Origin: Streptomyces spinosisporus
Lineage (GTDB): Bacteria; Actinomycetota; Actinomycetes; Streptomycetales; Streptomycetaceae
NCBI RefSeq assembly: GCF_022698145.1
Contig: NZ_JALDAX010000007.1
Location: 1-64,000 of the forward strand
Length of the DNA: 64,000 bases
Reading direction: 5' to 3'
Under the pieces are notes generated by a model. The model saw nothing but the letters and a program-made list of their open reading frames with translations, had not been told where the DNA came from and made no database searches. Each line of letters opens with the position of its first letter. Position 1 is the first letter of the stretch. A program made the translations under genes and the position numbers. Positions 52,193-61,317 of this stretch are shown here, piece after piece.

Positions 52193-53215
52193 TTAGAGAG
52201 GAGCCGGCGAAGAGGCACCCGGGATCAGCAGCCGGGGCGTCCCCGTGCCGTCCGCAGGGACGCTCCACAGGTCGCTGGTGCCGACCTTCCCCTGGGTCGG
52301 CAGGGCGTAGGCGACGGTGTGGTTTTCGAGCCAGGTCGCCTGGTCGTCGACGCTGTGGCGTTCGGCCAGGGCCGTCTCCTTGAGGGTCTTGAGATCGAGG
52401 ACGTACTCGTGCCACAGGTCCGTGCGGGACAGGATGCGCTTCTTGAAGGCGACGCGGGTCTCGTCGGGGGACAGCGACGGGCACTCCACGTTCTCGATCA
52501 GCGTCGTGACCTTGCGCTGCGCGAGCGAACCACGCACCAGATACGTCTTGTTGGCCGTGTTGAGGGTGGCGTAGAACGTGTCGTCGTCGCGGGCGAAGGT
52601 GACGCCCCAGAAGTTCACGTCCGCGGCCTTGTAGGGCTGGCCGTCCTTGACGATGGAGAAGGACTCCAGGCTGGGGACCAGCTTCATGGTGCGGGTGTCC
52701 AGGATCGAGGTCCGGGTGGAGAAGAAGGCCGAGGAGTAGGACTCGCCGGAGACGAACACGGTCCATGCGGCCAGCCGTCCGCTGGGGGATACCCGGGCCC
52801 GGCTGGGGGTGCCAGCGAGGGCGAAGGTGCGCCGGGTACGCAGGTTCGCATCCAGCAGGAGCGCGCGGTTGCTCTGCTTGAGCACGCCCGTGGTGGACTG
52901 GAGGCAGACACCCGTTCCGGCCGCCGCGTAGAAGCGCACGCACTTCAGGTCCGAGGCGACCCGCTTGGCCTTCGGGTCGTCGGACGGGACCGCGGCGACC
53001 GCCGTGCGGTGCGGGCCCGCGGCCCCGTTGACGAAGGCCAGGCGCTTGGTCTGATCAAGCGTCAACTTGCCCGCGCCGACGGCGGGTCCGCCTGCCTGGG
53101 GGCGGTTCGCACGGTCCGCGCGGGCGGCGGCGTGCAGCACGACGCCGGTTGCCACGCCCGCGAGCACGAGGACCGCCGCGACGAGGATGAGCAGGCGGCG
53201 GCGCATGGATGTCAT
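52193..53215 (-). CDS. Membrane-anchored beta-propeller-like (TolB-type) protein
   Basis: 340 aa from ATG 53215, with AGGGA upstream; ATG 53269 in frame is an alternative that adds a Thr/Arg-rich stretch. A signal-anchor (RRRLLILVAAVLVLAGVATG) is followed by a repetitive beta-rich region: SPSGRLAAWTVFV, FARDDDTFYATLNT, SLSPDETRVAFKKR, WLENHTVAYALP, DLWSVPADGTG. These resemble WD40/TolB propeller blades. It lies outside the membrane with unknown partner. It follows the MFS gene on the same strand. Confidence 0.75.
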   Translation of the reverse strand: MTSMRRRLLILVAAVLVLAGVATGVVLHAAARADRANRPQAGGPAVGAGKLTLDQTKRLAFVNGAAGPHRTAVAAVPSDDPKAKRVASDLKCVRFYAAAGTGVCLQSTTGVLKQSNRALLLDANLRTRRTFALAGTPSRARVSPSGRLAAWTVFVSGESYSSAFFSTRTSILDTRTMKLVPSLESFSIVKDGQPYKAADVNFWGVTFARDDDTFYATLNTANKTYLVRGSLAQRKVTTLIENVECPSLSPDETRVAFKKRILSRTDLWHEYVLDLKTLKETALAERHSVDDQATWLENHTVAYALPTQGKVGTSDLWSVPADGTGTPRLLIPGASSPAPL

Positions 53216-53285
53216 CTGGGTCCCTGTGGGTCGTGTGGGTCGTGTGGTTCGTGTGGCTGAGGTAGTCATCGGGTCGCTGAGGTCG

Positions 53286-54662
53286 TCATCGGGTGCTGTC
53301 GGCCGGTCGTAGCACCACACCCGCGACGGCCGCGCAGCACAGCAGGCCGATCGCGGACCCGGCCAGCGCCGGGCCGTCGCCCCACATGGTCCAGGCGGCG
53401 CCGAAGGCCAGTGAGCAGCAGAACCGGGCCAGGGCCTGGCTGGTGCCGACGATGGCCAGGCCGCTGGCCCGCAGATGGCCGGGTACGACGGCGGCGAGCG
53501 CGGCCGGGAGCACGCCGTCGGTGGCCGCGTAGAACACGCCGTGCAGGGCGAGGACCAGACAGGGCAGGGCCGGTGTGTCCGGGGCCCACAGCAGGAGGGC
53601 GTAGGCGGTGAGCAGCACCGCGTGTCCGGCGAGGAACACGGTACGGCGCCCGATCCGGTCGGCCAGGGCGCCGACCGGCACGGCCAGCAGCAGGAAGACG
53701 ACGGCGGTGCCGAGCGGCAGCAGCGGGAACCACTCCTCGGCGATGCCCGCCCGCCGTTGCAGCAGCAGATAGACGAAGGCGTCGCTGACGGTGGTCAGGC
53801 CCAGCAGCGCGGCACACCCGGCGAGTGCGCGCAGCCGCGGTATACGCAGCAGGGCGAGCGCTTCGCGGACGCGAACGGGTTGCTTGGCGCCTGGCGCGGC
53901 CTGCGTCTCGTCGCTCGCCGCCGCGTCGTCCTGCGCCGAGTCACTGTCGGTCGCTGTCGCCGCTGCCCTCGCGTCGCCCGATGCGGACGGCTCACCTGCC
54001 TGCCCGGCACCCCGCCGGCCCGCCCCCCGCTCTCTCCCCGGCACGAACAGCACCAGCACCAGTACGCCGAGCACGGCGACGCACGCGCTCACGCCGAACA
54101 CCGCGTCGTAGCCGTCAACTGCCGTACGCAGGATGAGGAAAGCGGCGAGCGGTCCGAGCATCGCGCCGGTGGTGTCCATCGCGCGGTGCACGCCGAAGGC
54201 CCGGCCCTGCTTTCCGGTGGGCGTGGACAGGGAGATCATCGCGTCGCGCGGGGCGGTGCGCAGGCCCTTGCCGGTGCGGTCCAGGGCGAGGACCGCGCCG
54301 AGCGTGCCGATGCTGCTCGCGAGCAGGAGCAGCGGCTTGCACAGCGCGGAGAGGCCGTAGCCGAGTCCGGCCAGCAGTTTGTGGTTGCGAATGCGGTCGG
54401 CGAGGTGGCCGCCGGTCAGCTGGACCAGCGCGCTGACGCCGTTGTAGACGCCGTCGAGGGTGCCGAATCCCAGCGGGCTGAAGCCGAGCGTGGTGACGAG
54501 GTAGAGCGGCAGGACGGCGGTGACCATCTCCGAGGAGATGTCGGTGATCAGGCTGACCGTGCCCAGTACGAGGACGACGGGGGCGACCTTGCGGCCCGGT
54601 CCGCGTCTTCGCTCCTGATCGGTGCCCGCGTGGGCGGGCGCGGAACGGTCGGTGAGATACAA
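53286..54662 (-). CDS. MFS transporter
   Basis: 458 aa, 12 membrane helices. Helix 2-3 loop region LTGGHLADRIRNHKLLAGLGYG, and TGKGLRTAPRDAMISLSTP, PVGALADRIGRRTVFLAG in the second half. A long Ala/Ser/Asp-rich cytoplasmic loop of about 60 residues joins the halves. The pattern is of drug or metabolite efflux proteins in actinobacteria. The start is preceded 25 nt upstream by the GT2 stop on the same strand, so it may be read from that promoter. The substrate is unknown. Confidence 0.85.
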   Translation of the reverse strand: MYLTDRSAPAHAGTDQERRRGPGRKVAPVVLVLGTVSLITDISSEMVTAVLPLYLVTTLGFSPLGFGTLDGVYNGVSALVQLTGGHLADRIRNHKLLAGLGYGLSALCKPLLLLASSIGTLGAVLALDRTGKGLRTAPRDAMISLSTPTGKQGRAFGVHRAMDTTGAMLGPLAAFLILRTAVDGYDAVFGVSACVAVLGVLVLVLFVPGRERGAGRRGAGQAGEPSASGDARAAATATDSDSAQDDAAASDETQAAPGAKQPVRVREALALLRIPRLRALAGCAALLGLTTVSDAFVYLLLQRRAGIAEEWFPLLPLGTAVVFLLLAVPVGALADRIGRRTVFLAGHAVLLTAYALLLWAPDTPALPCLVLALHGVFYAATDGVLPAALAAVVPGHLRASGLAIVGTSQALARFCCSLAFGAAWTMWGDGPALAGSAIGLLCCAAVAGVVLRPADSTR

Positions 54663-54687
54663 GCTGTGAACTCCAGGTGTGGTGCGG

Positions 54688-55614
54688 TCAGTTCTGCCGG
54701 CTGCTCTCGTCCCGCAGCCAGGTGCCGAAGTCCTGTGCCCGGATGGCCTTCTTGGCCCCGCGCCGGGCGACGACCGCCGCAGCGAGGAAGACCACGAGGT
54801 GCGGCAGGAGCCCCGGCTCCCTGCGGAGCATGGCCCTGAGATCCGCCGTACTCGTACGCGCCGATGCCTCCCCGGGCCCCTGACTCGTCTCGCCCTGACT
54901 CGTCTCGCCCCGACTCGGCTCGCCCCGACTTCGCTCTCCCTGACTCCGCTCGGCCTGATTCTGTTCGACCTGGGCCGTGGACACCGCCGCCCGGATGCGC
55001 CGTCTGATCAGATCCGGCCAAGTTCGCGGCGGCTGGATCACCACGGCGGCCGAGTCCACCACGCGCCGCTCCGCGGGTGTGAACGCCAGGGAAGCGGCCA
55101 GGTCGTCGGCCATCAGCGGGGGCAGTGCCGCGATCCGGGCGTGCCCGGACTTGGAGACCGCGACGACCCCCCGGCCGAACAGCCCCTCGCGCACGGCGGG
55201 CAGCCGCTGCCACACCTGGTAGTAGGCCCGCACCCGCCAGGCGCAGGCGGCCAGCGGGATCTCCCGTGCGGGGGCGGTGGCCAGGATGCCCGACGCCTCG
55301 TCCTCCAGGGGCTCGACCAGCGCCCTCACCCCGGCACCCGTGATCACCACGTCGGCGTCCACGTAGACGCGGGGGAAACTGCGCGCATGGTCGTCGCCGG
55401 CCCGCAGAGCGGCGTGCTTGGACGGGACGGGGATCTCCACCACCCGGACCCGCGGGCCGCGCGCGGCGGCGACCTGTGCGGTCTCGTCCGTGCAGCCGTT
55501 GCACACGACCAGGATGTCCGTGTCGTCCTCGGGGACGGAATCGGCCAACAGTGAATCGAGGAGTCTGCCGATGACGGGCGCCTCATTGTGGGCAGGGATC
55601 ACGATGCTGGTCAC
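54688..55614 (-). CDS. Family 2 glycosyltransferase
   Basis: 308 aa from GTG 55614. GT-A fold: SIVIPAHNEAPVIGRLLDSLL, ILVVCNGCTDETAQVA, RVYVDADVVITGAGV (DAD metal motif) and MADDLAAS further on. Between about residues 215 and 245 lies a low-complexity run of S-R/Q-G-E pentapeptide-like repeats, then a C-terminal hydrophobic segment (LLPHLVVFLAAAVVA) for membrane association. It transfers an activated sugar to an unknown acceptor and is divergent from the polysaccharide genes that follow. Confidence 0.83.
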   Translation of the reverse strand: MTSIVIPAHNEAPVIGRLLDSLLADSVPEDDTDILVVCNGCTDETAQVAAARGPRVRVVEIPVPSKHAALRAGDDHARSFPRVYVDADVVITGAGVRALVEPLEDEASGILATAPAREIPLAACAWRVRAYYQVWQRLPAVREGLFGRGVVAVSKSGHARIAALPPLMADDLAASLAFTPAERRVVDSAAVVIQPPRTWPDLIRRRIRAAVSTAQVEQNQAERSQGERSRGEPSRGETSQGETSQGPGEASARTSTADLRAMLRREPGLLPHLVVFLAAAVVARRGAKKAIRAQDFGTWLRDESSRQN

Positions 55615-55900
55615 GCGGGCAGTATGCCGCTGGTGTCTCTATTGCGACATGTGTTTCGTCCAACTGTTCCCGAGACTGAGTTACGTGGTCTAGATTGAGC
55701 TCCGCCGGACCGGTTTGGGTGGGGAATAAGGCTTGATTGCATGTCACGGTGCGGCTTTGTGAACGGATTTGATCAATCGGTAGCCGGCGTGCTGGGGGCA
55801 TGAGGGCGGTTGGGGAACCGCTGCAGCTTCCATCGCTTTCCAGTGCCGCCTACGCGAGGGCACTTCGGTCAGGGGTTGTCGCGCATGTGGTGGGGGGCGC
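55615..55900. other. Divergent promoter region of the polysaccharide locus
   Basis: 286 nt, less GC-rich than its surroundings, with several possible promoter elements (GTCTAGATTG near 55689, GGGAATAAGGCTTGATT near 55724) but none decisive. No reading frame looks real. The spacing suggests a long leader on the plus-strand operon. Confidence 0.45.
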
Positions 55901-57340
55901 ATGACCATTGAGGTCACGCATGAGCGAGTGGTTGTGGAACGCAGACGTCCACAGACTCGCCGAAGACGTTGGGAACAGAAGTACCGGATTGTTCTGATGG
56001 TCGCGGACGGCCTCGCAGCCGCTGCCGCGGCCTTCTTGATCCACGCGGCCTACGGCCGCTGGGCGGTGGCCCTGGTGCTGCCCCCGACCTGGATCGTGGC
56101 GATGTTCGCCCATCGCACCTACGACCGCAGCGCCCTTGGCCTGGGGACCGAGGAGTACCGCCGGGTGCTGCGCGGCGCCGTCGCCCTGCCGGCCATGTCG
56201 GCCTTCGCGTACTGGCTGTTCACCCATGATTCGGCCCTCCTCCATGACATGATCATGGCGGCGGTGCCGGTCGCCGTGATAGCGGTGGTCGTTCGCTACA
56301 CACTCCGCCGCAGACTGCACCGGCGCTGGGCACGCGACCGGGACCGCAGCGCGACGCTCCTGTTCGGGCCGTCGCAGGGCATCGTGGAGCTGGCCGCCGT
56401 ACTGCGACGCGGCGGCGCACAGGAACTCCAGGTCGCCGGCGTGTGTCTGAGCGATCCCGAAAACGCCGCTGCCATACGGAAGTTGGGCCTGCCGTTTCTT
56501 GGTGGCATCGGCGACATCGACGACGTCGTGCGCGCCCTGGGCATCAACACCCTGGTGGTGCTGCCGGTTCCGGGTGCCGACGTCTCCGTACTGCGCCGGA
56601 TGTCCTGGGCCGCGGCCGCACAGGGCGTCGACTTCCTGCTGGCCCCCGTCCTGACCGACGTCGCCACCTCGCGGCTGGCGGTACGGCCCACCAACGGGGT
56701 CCCGCTGGTGCGCATCGCGGCACCCGACCTCTCCCGCTTCTCGCGGCTGCCCAAGGAGGTTCTGGACCGCTTCCTCGCGGGCGCGCTGCTTCTGTTCCTC
56801 GCGCTGCCCATGCTGCTGATCGCCCTGGTCGTGCGGCTCGACAGCCCCGGCCCGGCGCTGTTCCGGCAGCAACGGGTGGGCCGCTACGGCGACCAGTTCA
56901 CCATGCTGAAGTTCCGCACGATGCGGCCGGACTCCGAGGCCCTCAGGGCGCAGCTGCAGCACCTCAACGAGAACAGCGACGGCCTGCTGTTCAAGGTGAA
57001 GCAGGACCCGCGCATCACCCGGGTCGGCTCCTTCCTGCGCCGCAGCTCGCTGGACGAACTGCCGCAGCTCATCAATGTCGTCAAGGGCCATATGTCGCTC
57101 GTCGGCCCTCGCCCGTCGCTGCCCGAGGAAGTCGAGGAGTACGCGCCGGACGTCAAGCGCCGGCTGCTGGTCAAGCCAGGACTGACCGGACTGTGGCAGG
57201 TCAGCGGGCGCTCCGACCTGCCCTGGGAAGAGGCGGTCCGGCTCGACCTCGGATACGTGGACAACTGGTCGACGGGTCTTGACCTGTCGATCCTGGCGCG
57301 CACCGGCTCCGCGGTGGTGCGCGGAACGGGGGCCTACTGA
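55901..57340 (+). CDS. Polyprenyl-phosphate sugar-1-phosphate transferase (WbaP/WcaJ type)
   Basis: 479 aa. Four N-terminal membrane helices (about 28-130), a CoA-binding-like Rossmann region (ATLLFGPSQGIVELA), a further helix (FLAGALLLFLALPMLLIALVV), then the catalytic domain: DSPGPALFRQQRVGRYGDQFTMLKFRTMRPDSE, ITRVGSFLRRSSLDELPQL, SLVGPRPSLPEEVEEY and PGLTGLWQVSGRSDLPWEE. It loads the first sugar phosphate onto undecaprenyl phosphate, starting exopolysaccharide or glycan assembly. First gene of a seven-gene run on the plus strand. Confidence 0.93.
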   Translation: MTIEVTHERVVVERRRPQTRRRRWEQKYRIVLMVADGLAAAAAAFLIHAAYGRWAVALVLPPTWIVAMFAHRTYDRSALGLGTEEYRRVLRGAVALPAMSAFAYWLFTHDSALLHDMIMAAVPVAVIAVVVRYTLRRRLHRRWARDRDRSATLLFGPSQGIVELAAVLRRGGAQELQVAGVCLSDPENAAAIRKLGLPFLGGIGDIDDVVRALGINTLVVLPVPGADVSVLRRMSWAAAAQGVDFLLAPVLTDVATSRLAVRPTNGVPLVRIAAPDLSRFSRLPKEVLDRFLAGALLLFLALPMLLIALVVRLDSPGPALFRQQRVGRYGDQFTMLKFRTMRPDSEALRAQLQHLNENSDGLLFKVKQDPRITRVGSFLRRSSLDELPQLINVVKGHMSLVGPRPSLPEEVEEYAPDVKRRLLVKPGLTGLWQVSGRSDLPWEEAVRLDLGYVDNWSTGLDLSILARTGSAVVRGTGAY

Positions 57341-57372
57341 TGGACCTGAAGGACCGGGAGAAGAGGAAGCAC

Positions 57373-58428
57373 GTGACGCAGACCAGCAAGCCGTTGGGGG
57401 TCGCGGTCGTCGGGGCCGGCTACTGGGGCCCCAACCTCGTACGCAACTTCCAGGCCGGCGAGGGATTCAGGCTGCGCTGGCTGTGCGACCTCGACGTGGA
57501 GCGGGCCCAGCGGGTCCTCGGCTCCTACTCGACGGTGCAGGCGACCTCGGACTACGCGGCCGTCCTCGCCGACCCGGAGGTGGCGGCCGTCGCCGTGGCC
57601 ACCCCCGCGGGCACCCACCTCGACATCGCCCTGGCCGCCCTGCGCGCCGGAAAACACGTCCTCGTGGAGAAGCCGCTCGCCGCCACCTACGCCGACGGAC
57701 TGCGTCTGGTGACCGAGGCGGAGGAGCGCGGCCTCACCCTGATGTGCGACCACACCTACTGCTACACGCCCGCCGTCGGCCGCATCCGCGAACTGGTCCG
57801 CTCCGGCGAGCTCGGCGAGATCCACTTCGTCGACTCGGTCCGTATCAACCTCGGGCTCGTCCAGAAGGACATCGACGTGATGTGGGACCTGGCCCCGCAC
57901 GACCTGTCGATCCTGGACTTCATCCTCCCGGCGGGCGTCGAGCCGGTCGCCGTCGCCGCCCACGGCGCCGACCCGATCGGCGCGGGCCAGGCCTGCGTCG
58001 CCTATCTGACGCTCCAGCTCAACACCGGCGCGATCGCCCACGTGCACGTCAACTGGCTCTCGCCCACCAAGGTGCGCACCACCATGGTGGGCGGCTCCAA
58101 GCGCACCCTCGTCTGGGACGACCTCAACCCCGCCCAGCGCGTGGCGATCTTCGACCGGGGCGTGGACCTGGCCTCGCCGCAGGAGATCGGCGCGGACGAG
58201 CGCCGCGACATGCTCATCTCCTACCGCTCCGGCGACATGGTCGCGCCCGCGATCGGCGAGAAGGAGGCGCTGCGCAGCATGGTCGAGGAGTTCGGCGACG
58301 CGATCACCGGGCGCAGGGTGCCGCTGACGGACGGCCGGGCCGGCCTGAGAGTGCTCGACATTCTCGAAGCGGCCTCCCGGAGCCTGGAGTTCAAGGGCGC
58401 GGTCGTCGGCCTGCGCGCCGGGCGCTGA
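57373..58428 (+). CDS. Gfo/Idh/MocA-family oxidoreductase (WlbA/WbpB-like)
   Basis: 351 aa from GTG 57373, with GAGGAAG 5 nt upstream; ATG 57340, overlapping the previous stop, is an alternative. Rossmann motif GVAVVGAGYWGPNLVRNF; EKPLA and KHVLVEKP; MCDHTYCYTPAVG; DLAPHDLSILDFIL. This pattern matches UDP-N-acetyl-glucosaminuronate 3-dehydrogenase-like enzymes that oxidise C3 before transamination. With the aminotransferases and the acetyltransferase downstream it suggests a 3-acetamido sugar. The substrate is inferred. Confidence 0.86.
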   Translation: MTQTSKPLGVAVVGAGYWGPNLVRNFQAGEGFRLRWLCDLDVERAQRVLGSYSTVQATSDYAAVLADPEVAAVAVATPAGTHLDIALAALRAGKHVLVEKPLAATYADGLRLVTEAEERGLTLMCDHTYCYTPAVGRIRELVRSGELGEIHFVDSVRINLGLVQKDIDVMWDLAPHDLSILDFILPAGVEPVAVAAHGADPIGAGQACVAYLTLQLNTGAIAHVHVNWLSPTKVRTTMVGGSKRTLVWDDLNPAQRVAIFDRGVDLASPQEIGADERRDMLISYRSGDMVAPAIGEKEALRSMVEEFGDAITGRRVPLTDGRAGLRVLDILEAASRSLEFKGAVVGLRAGR

Positions 58429-58484
58429 GCGCATCCGGTCCGGTTTCGGTGCAGCCAACGCAATTCACTGAAAGGGCACAGCAG

Positions 58485-59471
58485 TTGAGCAGCGTACGAG
58501 GCAAGAAGATCCTGGTCACCGGGGGAGCGGGCACCATCGGCTCCAACCTCGTCGACCTCCTGGCCGAGGGCGGCGCCCGCGAGATCGTCGTGCTCGACAA
58601 CCTCGTGCGCGGCCGGCTGGCCAACCTCGCCCAGGCCATGCCGAGCGGTGTCGTGCAGGTCGTCGAGGGCGACGTCCGCGACGCCGACACCGTACGGAAG
58701 GTCACCGAGGGCGCGGAGCTGGTGTTCCACCTCGCCGCGATCCGCATCACCCAGTGTGCGGAGGAGCCCCGGCTTGCCAACGAGGTCCTCGTCGACGGCA
58801 CCTTCAATGTGCTGGAGGCGGCGGCCGAGGCGGGCGTCGCCAAGGTGATCGCCTCGTCCTCGGCGTCCGTGTACGGCATGGCCGAGGACTTCCCGACGAC
58901 CGAACGCCACCACCCCTACAACAACGACACCTTCTACGGCGCGGCCAAGGCCTTCAACGAGAGCATGCTGCGCAGCTTCCACAGCATGTACGGCCTGGAC
59001 TACGTGGCGCTGCGCTACTTCAACGTCTACGGCCCCCGGATGGACATCCACGGCCTGTACACCGAGGTCCTCATCCGCTGGATGGAGCGCATCGAGGCGG
59101 GCGAGCCGCCGCTGATCCTCGGCGACGGCACACAGACCATGGACTTCGTCGACGTACGCGACATCGCACGGGCCAATGTGCTGGCCGCCGAGTCGGATCT
59201 CACCGACGAGGTGTTCAACATCGCGAGCGGCACGGAGACTTCGCTGAAGGAGCTCGCCGAGGGCCTGCTGGAGGCGATGGGCGCGTCCGGCCTGGAGCCG
59301 GTGCACGGGCCGGCGCGCGCGGTCAACGGCGTGACCCGCAGGCTCGCGGACACCTCGCGGGCCGCCGAGCGGCTCGGCTTCACCGCGCGGATCGACCTGC
59401 GCACGGGGCTGCGCGACCTGGTCGAGTGGTGGCGCGCGGAGCGCTCCGCCGCCCAGGAGGCCGCCGAGTGA
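58485..59471 (+). CDS. NAD-dependent sugar-nucleotide epimerase/dehydratase
   Basis: 328 aa from TTG 58485, chosen because AAAGGG lies about 9 nt upstream and the protein begins MSSVRGKKILVTGG. Extended SDR: TGGAGTIGSNLVDLL, FHLAAIRITQCAEEP, SSSASVYG, YGAAKAFNE (YxxxK), RYFNVYGPRMDI. Members act as UDP-sugar C4-epimerases or 4,6-dehydratases. It ends in an overlap with the first DegT gene. Confidence 0.88.
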   Translation: MSSVRGKKILVTGGAGTIGSNLVDLLAEGGAREIVVLDNLVRGRLANLAQAMPSGVVQVVEGDVRDADTVRKVTEGAELVFHLAAIRITQCAEEPRLANEVLVDGTFNVLEAAAEAGVAKVIASSSASVYGMAEDFPTTERHHPYNNDTFYGAAKAFNESMLRSFHSMYGLDYVALRYFNVYGPRMDIHGLYTEVLIRWMERIEAGEPPLILGDGTQTMDFVDVRDIARANVLAAESDLTDEVFNIASGTETSLKELAEGLLEAMGASGLEPVHGPARAVNGVTRRLADTSRAAERLGFTARIDLRTGLRDLVEWWRAERSAAQEAAE

Positions 59472-60607
59472 GCACCGACCGCATCCCGGTGATGATCCCC
59501 TGGCTCGGCGAGGAGGAGGCCGCGGCCGCCTCCGAGGCGGTGCTGTCCGGATGGGTCGCCCAAGGGCCGCGCGTGGCCGCCTTCGAGAAGGCCTTCGCCG
59601 AGCGGGTCGGTGCCGAGCACGCCGTCGCCGTCAGCTCCTGCACCACCGCTCTGCATCTGTCCCTCGTCGCGCTCGGCCTGGGCGCGGGCGACGAGGTCGT
59701 GGTGCCCTCGCTGTCGTTCATCGCCACCGCGAACGCCGTACGGTACGTCGGTGCCGAGCCGGTGTTCGCCGACGTCGACCCCGCCACCGGCAACCTGACC
59801 CCGGCCACGGTGGACGCGGTCCGCACCCCGCGCACCAAGGCCGTCCTCGCCGTCCACCAGGGCGGTGTACCGGCCGACGTGCACGCCCTGCGCGCCGCCT
59901 GCGCGGACCGGGAACTGGCCTTGGTCGAGGACGCGGCCTGCGCCATCGGTTCGACCGTCGGCGGGAAGCCGGTCGGCCACGGTGCGCTGCTCGCCGCCTG
60001 GTCCTTTCACCCCCGCAAGCTCGTCACCACGGGCGAGGGCGGCATGGTCACCACCGACGACGCCGACTGGGCGGCACGGCTGCGCCGGCTGCGCGAGCAC
60101 GGCATGAACGCCTCGGCGGCCGAGCGCCACGCCAGCGACAGGCCCGTCCTGGAGAGCTACCTCGAGGTCGGCTTCAACTACCGGATGACGGACGTCCAGG
60201 CCGCGATCGGACTGGTCCAGCTCGGCAAGCTGGACACGATGATCGCCCGCCGCCGCGAACTGGCCGCGCGCTACGCCGAGTTGCTGCACGACGTGCCCGG
60301 CCTGACCCCCGTGTGCGATCCCGCGCACGGGCAGAGCAACTTCCAGTCCTACTGGGTGCTGCTGGCCGAGGACTTCCCCGTCGGCCGGGACGACCTGCTC
60401 GCCGTGCTCGCCGCGGCCGGCGTCTCCGCCCGGCGCGGGATCATGGCAGCGCACCTCGAACCCGCCTACGCGGACCACCCGCACGCACCGCTGCCGGTCA
60501 CCGAGCGCCTCACGCGTGACTCGCTGATCCTGCCGCTGTTCCACACCATGACCGAGGCCCAGCAGGACCGTGTCGTGGCCGTACTGCGCGAACAGGCCGG
60601 TGGATGA
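59468..60607 (+). CDS. DegT/DnrJ/EryC1-type sugar aminotransferase 1
   Basis: 379 aa from GTG 59468 (GTGA overlap). PLP fold: VSSCTTALHLSLVALGLGAGDEVVVPSLSFIATANAV, LALVEDAACAIGSTVGG (Asp), WSFHPRKLVTTGEGGMVTT with the Schiff-base Lys, and GFNYRMTDVQAAIGLVQL. It transfers an amino group to a keto-sugar nucleotide. Similar to C4-aminotransferases of bacillosamine-like pathways, which fits the coupled NeuD/PglD acetyltransferase after it. Confidence 0.9.
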   Translation: MSTDRIPVMIPWLGEEEAAAASEAVLSGWVAQGPRVAAFEKAFAERVGAEHAVAVSSCTTALHLSLVALGLGAGDEVVVPSLSFIATANAVRYVGAEPVFADVDPATGNLTPATVDAVRTPRTKAVLAVHQGGVPADVHALRAACADRELALVEDAACAIGSTVGGKPVGHGALLAAWSFHPRKLVTTGEGGMVTTDDADWAARLRRLREHGMNASAAERHASDRPVLESYLEVGFNYRMTDVQAAIGLVQLGKLDTMIARRRELAARYAELLHDVPGLTPVCDPAHGQSNFQSYWVLLAEDFPVGRDDLLAVLAAAGVSARRGIMAAHLEPAYADHPHAPLPVTERLTRDSLILPLFHTMTEAQQDRVVAVLREQAGG

Positions 60608-61317
60608 ACGGACTTGTCATCGTCGGAGCGGGCGGCTTCGCCCGGGAGACCGCGCAGGCCGTGGCCGACGCGGGCGAGTTCACGCTGCTCGGACACCTCG
60701 ACGACAACCCCGCCCTGCACGGCACCGAGGTGGACGGCGTGCCCGTCCTCGGCGGCTGCGACCTGGTCCACGACCTGCCCGGCGCCCGGGTGGTGGTCTG
60801 CGTCGGCAATCCCCGGGACTACGCGGCCCGCGCCCGGCTGGTGCACCGGCTGGCCCTGCCCGTGGAGCGCTACGCCACCGTGGTCCATCCGACCGCGGCG
60901 GTGTCGGCCTCCTCGGAGATCGGCCCCGGCTCGGTCCTGCTCGCGCACTGCGTGCTGACCGCCGCCGTACGGGTGGGCGCACATGTCGCCGTGATGCCCC
61001 ATGTCGTCCTCACCCATGACGACGTGGTGGAGGACTTCGCCACGCTCACCTCGGGCGTCCGCCTGGGCGGGAGCGCACGGCTGGAGCGGGGCGCCTATGC
61101 GGGCGCCGGCGCCCTCGTCAAAGAGGGCACGACGATCGGCGCCTGGTCGCTGATCGGGATGGGCAGTGCCGTGCTCGGCGACGTACCGCCGGGCGAGGTC
61201 TGGGTGGGGAGCCCGGCCCGGCGGCTGCGCGCGGCGGACGCGCCCGCGCTCGACCAACTCGCGGCGCACGCACATGACTTCGCGTCGCCGCACGTACTGG
61301 GGGGACCCGTCACATGA
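60604..61317 (+). CDS. NeuD/PglD-family sugar N- or O-acetyltransferase
   Basis: 237 aa. An N-terminal Rossmann-like UDP-sugar-binding part (LVIVGAGGFARETAQAVADAG, LDDNP) is followed by a left-handed beta-helix hexapeptide region: VVHPTAAVSASSEIGPGSVLLAHCVLTAAVRVGAHVAV, then LTHDDVVEDFATLTSGVRLGGSARL. The catalytic His is in HDDVVED, as in PglD. It acetylates the amino sugar made by the preceding aminotransferase. Both ends overlap the DegT genes by 4 nt. Confidence 0.9.
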   Translation: MNGLVIVGAGGFARETAQAVADAGEFTLLGHLDDNPALHGTEVDGVPVLGGCDLVHDLPGARVVVCVGNPRDYAARARLVHRLALPVERYATVVHPTAAVSASSEIGPGSVLLAHCVLTAAVRVGAHVAVMPHVVLTHDDVVEDFATLTSGVRLGGSARLERGAYAGAGALVKEGTTIGAWSLIGMGSAVLGDVPPGEVWVGSPARRLRAADAPALDQLAAHAHDFASPHVLGGPVT

